Below, in pieces: positions 61,785 to 64,000 of a DNA stretch of 64,000 nucleotides. Source of the stretch: Plumapathes pennacea (Eukaryota > Cnidaria > Anthozoa > Antipatharia > Myriopathidae); assembly GCA_964036295.1 (NCBI GenBank), contig OZ038466.1:9760001-9824000 (forward strand), read 5' to 3'. The notes below the pieces were generated by a model. The model was not told where the DNA came from, searched no databases, and worked only from the letters and a program-made list of their open reading frames with translations. Within the stretch, counting starts at the first letter, position 1. The number at the start of each line of letters is the position of its first letter. Made by a program: the position numbers and the translations under genes.

Positions 61785-63607
61785 AAGTTCGTTAGTTAAG
61801 GTAGTTAGTTTGTTAATTAGTTAGTTAGTTAGTAAGTTCGTTAGTTAAGGTAGTTAGTGAGTTAGCAGTAGTGTTAGTTACAGTAGTTAGTTAGTCAGTT
61901 AGTTTGAATAATGTGACATCATACTTCCAAATTGAAAAAAAAGGGGGGTCAATTAATGTCACCTGAAAAGAAAGAAAGAAAGAATATTTAAGTTTATTAC
62001 TCGCTTTTAACAAACTAAAAGCCTTAAAAAAAGAATCAGAATTACGGTTATGCCTTGGACATCTCTGACAAGAAAATATCACGTTGGTAAAACCGATATA
62101 CCGCGTAATCACGTATTGTCTTTTATTCCCGAGTTGTAGAATGTTAAGTAGAGCCGTTTATCCTTATATTTGTTGCCGAAACGTATTAACAATTATCGTG
62201 ACAAGTGTCACGAAAAAAGATTTATCACTCGACTTATTACTCGCCTAGAGGAAGCTCAGAAAAGGCAACGTTGCAATCGAAACAACGTACTGTATATTTA
62301 TGACATATAATTGCTTTAATGTGTGAAGGACGGTAAGCACAGAAAAGTAACCTGTTATTCCTAAACGTACAGCAATATTTCAATCAGCGATGCAGGCTGG
62401 TTTACACGTAGGACACAAGCATAAGCATAAGCGCCAGCATAAGCATAAAGAACGGACGTGTTTGATCTACATGCTTATGCTCAGGTCGCCACTGTCGCTC
62501 TCTTTTGCTTGCGTCGTACGTGTAAACCAACCTTAAAAGAAACCAAAACGTAGAACGAAATGCACGAGATTGTGAATTTACCATGTTAATCCATGCAGCC
62601 AGGTTCCATGTGGAGGGATGCAGTGAAGACGGCAATTACATCTTGCGTTCAAAAGAAACTATCCTGCTACAGCCTGATGTGAACGTTCTGATTATACACA
62701 TCCTCGCGCGCGCAAACTGAACCACTGTTAGTGTTCAGGGTGCATATTAAAGAGAGGAGAATAAGTGGAAAAGAGTGACACGAAGATATTGCAGAGTTAC
62801 ATAGTAAAGTCACTTAATTTACCAAAATAAGTGCGTGCACCTCATTCCTAAAGAAATAAAAACGCTTTACTGTAGTGCTGTTCAACAACTAAACATATAC
62901 ACATTTAATCACAAAACATTTCCTACCTAACTGAAGCTATGCTAAAACTGTACGACTAACACCAAGTAACATAGATCCACACACAGTTAAGATTGTTCAG
63001 AGCTGATGTTACATTCCTTACCAAGCGTTATTTGTGTGTCATGCAAATGATTTATGGATCTGGGTAGTTTAATAACACATATTTGTATCTTTATATAACT
63101 AAAAATAACTTATAACATTAAATGATACCTAAAATACTGAGGACCATAACTAAATGCAATGCATATAAAATGCATGCAATACGGCGGAATTAGTAAAACA
63201 TTATTTAGCTTACCCAGGATAGTACACATGAGGAATGCCCAGTACGCAAATACTTACACCCAATCTAATAATCCCATAATGGAACAACACCACAGTAAAA
63301 ATCGGCGTTGCACTAAGAGTAGAGTACATACGCAGATGCGAAACCTGAAGATACTTACAGTTTACTGTGAGGTTGAAAGAAGTTGACGCAGCTGATCCAA
63401 CCCCATTAGAGGCAGTACAAGTGTGCGTTCCATCTTCTTCTCTCTTGATGTTGGTCAAACTAAGTGTGTTTCCATAAACCATCTCGCCACCAGCTCTCGT
63501 CCACGTAATGTTGGGAGCTGGATTTCCAGTTGCGTTACAGAAAAATGTCGCATTTTCACCTTCAATAACTACGTCATCAGAGGGCCGAGTGACTAACGTC
63601 GCAGGAT
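37827..63607 (-). CDS. large Ig/EGF/SEA single-pass membrane protein (5' end outside window)
   Basis: Seen: 29 exons from 63607 down to the TAG at 37827-37829 join in one frame (6,269 nt, about 2,088 residues). Order: 21 Ig-like domains of ~86 residues, one EGF-like domain, an SEA domain split over three exons with G-S-V-I-V, a stalk, a ~22-residue membrane helix, an HCCRQKKKK stop-transfer stretch, and a ~90-residue tail with about six Tyr. All Ig exons are symmetric phase 1-1, the arrangement that allows domain duplication without frame loss. N-glycosylation sequons (NVT, NIS, NTT, NGT) are frequent. Known: Ig arrays on such proteins mediate adhesion or recognition, and SEA domains often self-cleave. 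Inferred: a surface adhesion or recognition receptor that may be shed. Signal peptide and promoter lie beyond 64000. Not assigned to a named gene. Terminal exon is the least certain. Confidence 0.85.
38000..40611. other. last intron of the Ig gene (proposed)
   Basis: Contains a poly-C run (38082-38103), a 29-bp poly-A run (38202-38230), the foldback element at 38762-38941 and A/C-rich tracts near 40340. No other exon was identified. Confidence 0.45.
38762..38941. mobile_element. foldback element (180 bp)
   Basis: The outer arms AAGAAATATATAAC / GTTATATATTTCTT and inner arms TAATATAGCCTCATCTAAAC / GTTTAGATGAGGCTATATTA form a long hairpin with one ~10-bp bulge. Confidence 0.8.
40612..40750 (-). 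CDS. cytoplasmic tail exon with several Tyr
   Basis: Acceptor TTGCTGCAG and donor GTAAGC. Completes Tyr and encodes GNWVDLPASKPPTANMYGG, then YPNPGVEDAERPANGGYQET and SFNTPGK. Hydrophilic, with four Tyr counting the split codon; no recognised catalytic domain. Confidence 0.82.
40952..40979 (-). CDS. cytoplasmic tail micro-exon (28 bp)
   Basis: Acceptor TGTACAG and donor GTAAGT. Encodes TSVNAPGEI plus two bases of a Tyr codon. Its phases (1 in, 2 out) are the ones needed to join the membrane exon to the next tail exon. Confidence 0.72.
41785..41808. repeat. poly-C run
   Basis: About 20 C in the intron between the membrane exon and the first tail exon. Confidence 0.9.
41918..42070 (-). CDS. 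stalk and transmembrane exon
   Basis: Encodes a Pro/Thr/Ala stalk (APPTIAPATVLEEW), then a hydrophobic helix (IIGLAVLGTLLLIVLIGAII), then HCCRQKKKKEAGN. The Cys pair beside the helix is a possible palmitoylation site and the Lys run sets the inside. Acceptor GGCAG, donor GTAAGA. Confidence 0.92.
42325..42740. mobile_element. piggyBac-like MITE flanked by TTAA
   Basis: TTAA at 42321-42324 and 42741-42744. The inner ends are inverted: TGTGGCTCCATAGGG and CCCTATGGAGCCACC. No transposase. A fragment with TCTATTCCGGAATAGGAATA near 42395 suggests another element nested inside. Intronic, between SEA exon 3 and the membrane exon. Confidence 0.82.
43030..43181 (-). CDS. SEA domain exon 3 (G-S-V-I-V)
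   Basis: Encodes AGSVIVDYDLLFRALLANSS, then EEVLKKAVENGTFG and DPKSVKLELVS. The G-S pair (codons at 43172-43177) followed by V-I-V matches the SEA self-cleavage sequence. Confidence 0.9.
43260..43600. mobile_element. composite double-foldback element, copy 1
   Basis: First palindrome 43260-43424: GGAGATATGAAATTTATCTT mirrored by AAGATAAATTTCATATCTCC. Second palindrome 43421-43594: ATAAACTCTGGTGTGATA mirrored by TATCACACCAGAGTTTAT. Lies in the intron between SEA exons 2 and 3. The open reading through it is an artefact. Confidence 0.8.
43689..43945. repeat. (CAT/ATC/TCA)n trinucleotide-rich tract
   Basis: About 250 bp dominated by CATCAT, ATTATC and CGTCAT triplets in the same intron. It accounts for a Met-rich open reading on the - strand. 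Confidence 0.9.
44071..44129 (-). CDS. SEA domain exon 2
   Basis: Encodes MDKIYENDPQYIKTVVNGFS (last codon split), the middle SEA strand that leads to the cleavage turn. Acceptor TTGCAG, donor GTAAGT. Confidence 0.88.
44630..44745 (-). CDS. SEA domain exon 1
   Basis: Encodes AIENTFRGTIRLNNEDFVDD then LKNKSSQKFKNLSSDFERG, the SEA start (F.G...I.n..f...l.n..S..f..l). The donor GTATTG is weak, but phase 0 joins the next exon exactly. Confidence 0.85.
45283..45399 (-). CDS. EGF-like exon
   Basis: Encodes DRACAANPCKNNAECRDV, then YECDCGKEFKGKNCE, with six Cys in the EGF spacing (C-x3-C... C-x-C-x8-C). Phase 1 in, phase 1 out. Acceptor TTTTCAG, donor GTAAGG. Confidence 0.92.
45866..46145. mobile_element. 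composite foldback element, copy 2 (truncated)
   Basis: Same family as 43260-43600. Most of the right arm of the first palindrome is missing after GTGAGCGAAGCGAACGA; the second palindrome (45973-46143) is intact. Lies in the intron between the last Ig and EGF exons. Confidence 0.78.
46300..46846. repeat. 36-bp minisatellite, ~15 copies, next to the last Ig exon
   Basis: Unit CCGAGGCTGCAGAATTTCTG plus CGGCCTGTGTTCCAGC. The period is a multiple of three and the units lack stops, so frames on both strands are open. On the - strand the frame of the preceding Ig exon reads (Q-A-A-E-I-L-Q-P-R-A-G-T)n. CTGCAGAA/TTCTGCGG inside the unit is an imperfect palindrome. Confidence 0.95.
46876..47133 (-). 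CDS. Ig exon 21 (I-set, last Ig)
   Basis: Encodes VGDALSLFCNATGNPTPNIT followed by W, and EGEYHCIASNGIGNAS, ending V-V-S-R at a GTATGT donor. The frame stays open past this donor into the 36-bp minisatellite. Confidence 0.9.
47540..47705. repeat. (GTA)n trinucleotide tract
   Basis: About 160 bp of GTAGTA and GTTAGTG units in the intron between the last two Ig exons. Confidence 0.9.
47893..48150 (-). CDS. Ig exon 20 (I-set)
   Basis: Encodes EGSNESLFCNASGHPMPRIT followed by W, and AGTYMCAASNGIGLDAK. Acceptor TTGCAG, donor GTAAGA. Confidence 0.9.
48827..49087 (-). CDS. Ig exon 19 (B type)
   Basis: Encodes CDVRGVPNPTIQWKKVGDPA and YECTASNGVLEPVSDTA. Carries the variants found in cassette B copies 3 and 5, so it or a relative is the likely donor of those tracts. 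Confidence 0.9.
49219..49476 (-). CDS. Ig exon 18 (A type, Trp-less)
   Basis: Encodes TGRTTSLAIDPSNTTVLNGT, TYKFYHNGNELASG and TYSCVPINAAGVGKK. The diverged relative of the cassette A exons. Confidence 0.9.
49827..50087 (-). CDS. Ig exon 17 ('VGPYAAVSPK' type)
   Basis: Encodes VGPYAAVSPKMTTVNETDNV and CNALGVPDPTIQWRKVGNST. Sister of 58064-58324. Confidence 0.9.
50443..50700 (-). CDS. Ig exon 16 (Trp-less, 'RPTATNLS' type)
   Basis: Encodes RPTATNLSIIPANTTVLNGT and SANYTCVPENTVGLGDNSS. Sister of 58967-59224. Acceptor TAG, donor GTAACT (a weaker donor). Confidence 0.88.
51384..51638 (-). CDS. Ig exon 15 (I-set, 'PIIDNAPVNKSV' type)
   Basis: Encodes PPIIDNAPVNKSVNEGENVM, then YCNATGNPQPNISW and DGEYKCTASNGIG. 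Sister of 59500-59754 and first exon of the second five-exon block. Confidence 0.9.
51639..53071. other. 1.4-kb intron of the Ig gene
   Basis: A+T-rich unique sequence between cassette copy 5 and the next Ig exon, with a short (AT)n near 52184. No exon or element recognised. Confidence 0.5.
53072..53332 (-). CDS. Ig exon 14, cassette B copy 5 (mosaic)
   Basis: The 3' half (V-L-D-P-V-S-D-T-A-M) and the variable stretch (H-P-S-I-R-W-K-K-V-G-D-S-A-V-L-S-T-D) resemble the exon at 48827-49087. The 5' half matches the other cassette copies. It marks the downstream edge of the array. Confidence 0.9.
53469..53726 (-). CDS. Ig exon 13, cassette A copy 5
   Basis: A-type domain with S-A-D-A-Y-P (others S-T-D-A-Y-P) and K-K-A-S-V-Y. 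Last A exon of the array in coding order. Confidence 0.9.
54138..54398 (-). CDS. Ig exon 12, cassette B copy 4 (variant)
   Basis: Reads H-P-N-I-V-W-R-K in place of H-P-N-I-E-W-R-K. Otherwise it follows copies 1 and 2 at the variable stretch. Confidence 0.9.
54535..54792 (-). CDS. Ig exon 11, cassette A copy 4
   Basis: A-type domain with Y-Q-A-N and K-K-A-T-V-Y. Surrounding introns are nearly the same as those of the other copies. Confidence 0.9.
55204..55464 (-). CDS. Ig exon 10, cassette B copy 3 (variant)
   Basis: At the variable stretch it reads N-S-A-V-L-S-K-D-P and V-A-G-N, matching the distant exon at 48827-49087 over ~100 bp. The flanks match the neighbouring cassette copies. Suggests a conversion tract. 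Confidence 0.9.
55601..55858 (-). CDS. Ig exon 9, cassette A copy 3
   Basis: A-type domain. Carries K-K-A-S-V-Y, shared with copy 5, where copies 1, 2 and 4 have K-K-A-T-V-Y. Confidence 0.9.
56270..56530 (-). CDS. Ig exon 8, cassette B copy 2
   Basis: B-type domain identical to copy 1 at the variable stretch (I-E-W-R-K-V-G-N-S-N-V-L-S-R). Donor GTGAGT, acceptor TTTCAG. Confidence 0.9.
56667..56924 (-). CDS. Ig exon 7, cassette A copy 2
   Basis: A-type domain starting PGRATRLAIH. Differs from the other copies mainly by Y-K-A-N instead of Y-Q-A-N. Phase 1-1, GTGAGT donor. Confidence 0.9.
57336..57596 (-). CDS. Ig exon 6, cassette B copy 1
   Basis: B-type I-set domain with VTLMCDVRGVPHPNIEWRKV and VQYECTASNGVLEPFSD. 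At the variable stretch it reads N-S-N-V-L-S-R-D-P, the same as copy 2. Confidence 0.9.
57733..57990 (-). CDS. Ig exon 5, cassette A copy 1 (mosaic)
   Basis: Trp-less A-type domain (TYKFYHNGSELASS, AYSCVPINAAGVGKK). Its first ~60 bp (acceptor to ~57935) resemble the A-type exon at 49219-49476 (TGRTTSL); the remainder is the array type. The array edge, or a conversion tract, therefore falls inside this exon. Confidence 0.9.
58064..58324 (-). CDS. Ig exon 4 ('VGPYAAVSPK' type)
   Basis: Encodes VGPYAAVSPKMITVNETDNV, then LTCNVLGVPHPNIEWKKVG and YECTASNGVLHPVSD. A B-type domain, sister of 49827-50087. It lies just upstream of the 1,066-bp cassette array. Confidence 0.9.
58967..59224 (-). CDS. 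Ig exon 3 (Trp-less, 'RPTATNLS' type)
   Basis: Encodes RPTATNLSITPANTTVLNGT, TFNCVTDAKPAASSFKLYKN and SANYKCVPKN. The usual C-strand Trp is replaced by Leu/Tyr (FKLYKNG). Sister of 50443-50700. Confidence 0.9.
59500..59754 (-). CDS. Ig exon 2 (I-set, 'PIIDNAPVNKSV' type)
   Basis: Encodes SPIIDNAPVNKSVNEGENVT, then YCNATGNPQPSISW and DGEYKCTASNGVG. A close sister of the exon at 51384-51638, marking the start of a duplicated five-exon block. Confidence 0.9.
60614..61060. mobile_element. MITE with ACAGGGTTCACATGGGC ends, interrupted
   Basis: The left end ACAGGGTTCACATGGGC and TCCATGACTTTTC are mirrored on the right by CATGACCGTGTGAACTCTGT. Its middle is split by the element at 60782-61010. Confidence 0.65.
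60782..61010. mobile_element. 229-bp MITE nested in another MITE
   Basis: CCAGAGCCCGGTTGTTCAAA is mirrored by TTTGAACAACCGGACCCTGG with two mismatches. Inner order (TTAAGTCTAAACTTTGTTGT, GCAGTTTGTTGG, GAATTTCGTTAA) matches the MITE at 37564-37805. Confidence 0.8.
61590..61885. repeat. (TTAG)n array with higher-order units
   Basis: Runs of TTAG alternate with AAGTTCGTTAGTTAAGGTAG and TTAGTTTGTTAATTAG segments repeated about four times. Intronic in the Ig gene. Confidence 0.92.
62397..62534. mobile_element. 138-bp MITE with GGTTTACACGTA ends
   Basis: GGCTGGTTTACACGTAGGAC on the left is mirrored by GTCGTACGTGTAAACCAACC on the right. Inside are AAGCATAAGC units in both orientations. Intronic. 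Confidence 0.78.
63359..63607 (-). CDS. Ig exon 1 in window (I-set)
   Basis: Acceptor TCTTAG and donor GTAAGT. Encodes an I-set domain with EGENATFFCNATGNPAPNITW, then a D-G-T-H-T-C pair and TASNGVGSAAS. Cys and Trp landmarks are all present. The phase 1 acceptor means further exons lie upstream, beyond the window. Confidence 0.88.
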
Positions 63608-63837
63608 CTAAGATAATATAAACAACGATGACGTAAGCGACACGTCCGTTTTACAGTTTACACAGACAACGCGGTCTCACGACATCGACATGATTCGTTA
63701 ACATTGACCCATAAGGACTGGGCCGAGGACGCTGTCAACTGCAGCACATGCATTCATTCTGTCATCGCGTTTTCAATTTTTCAGCTAAATTTTAGGACTT
63801 TCTTGCATTAGCAGTGTGGAATAGTCTGTGATGACAT

Positions 63838-64000
63838 GGGCTCGCTTGTTCAAAAATCCAGGTTTCATCAAATTTTATCAAACACTGCAGTGTTTTGATC
63901 AAAGGCTATAGTAAAAATCTTGTTCTAGTTCAAAACATATATAAGAAGTCGTGCTGTATGCAAAACCTTGTTATTTTCAGGCCTAAAGTCGACAAAACAG
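63838..64000. mobile_element. partial MITE, same family as 37564-37805 and 60782-61010, inverted
   Basis: CTTGTTCAAAAATCCAGG, then TTTTGATCAAAG, TTGTTCTAGTTC and CAGGCCTAAAG follow the order of the family in reverse. The window ends inside it. Confidence 0.6.

Larger units (their letters stand above)
59755..63358. other. 3.6-kb intron of the Ig gene
   Basis: Holds a (TTAG)n array, a nested pair of MITEs (60614-61050), a MITE at 62397-62533 and two related ~130-bp segments (61096-61236 and 62567-62700). No Ig exon was found in it. Confidence 0.6.

Noticed and set aside
61590..61885. Telomere-like repeat
   Set aside because: The unit is TTAG, not TTAGGG or TTAGG, and it lies inside an intron.

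Overview
This is a 64 kb piece of an animal nuclear genome. It is A+T rich, has GT-AG introns, intron-hosted MITE and foldback elements, microsatellites and a long satellite array. An extracellular multi-Ig/EGF/SEA membrane protein places it in Metazoa. The repeat load and the Ig/SEA architecture suggest a cnidarian such as an anthozoan or stony coral. That placement is inference; no species marker was seen.

Layout. (1) 488-9437, + strand: the 3' eleven coding exons of an RRP1/Nop52-type nucleolar ribosome-biogenesis gene. All exon phases fit (2,220 nt, 739 codons plus stop), and one large exon carries six copies of a 38-residue Lys/Glu-rich repeat. (2) 9438-19690: mostly non-coding DNA with small transposable elements, a direct repeat pair resembling LTRs (about 15143-15600 and 17627-18085), and a candidate two-exon gene on the - strand for a 53-residue protein (18509-18798). 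(3) 19711-35283: a satellite array of about 45 monomers of about 334 bp. It has a roughly 4.68 kb higher-order duplication, an inverted repeat inside each monomer, and divergent monomers at both ends. (4) 35283-37826: a 46-bp minisatellite and DNA-transposon fragments. (5) 37827-63607, - strand: a large single-pass membrane protein gene whose 5' end lies beyond the window. In coding order it holds 21 Ig-domain exons, one EGF exon, three SEA exons, one membrane-segment exon and a Tyr-containing cytoplasmic tail. All 29 exons keep one reading frame (6,269 nt, stop at 37827-37829).

The most notable feature is the Ig gene. It contains a recent tandem expansion of a 1,066-bp two-exon cassette (53072-57990). 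Introns are almost identical between copies, while differences cluster in one stretch of the second Ig exon and resemble a more distant exon of the same gene, which suggests gene conversion. The SEA domain keeps a G-S-V-I-V self-cleavage sequence. Retention of one intron would append about 200 residues of 12-residue repeats in place of the EGF, SEA and membrane parts. Together these suggest a diversifying, sheddable or alternatively secreted cell-surface recognition protein. Ligand and function are unknown.

The two large genes converge tail to tail, with the satellite between them.
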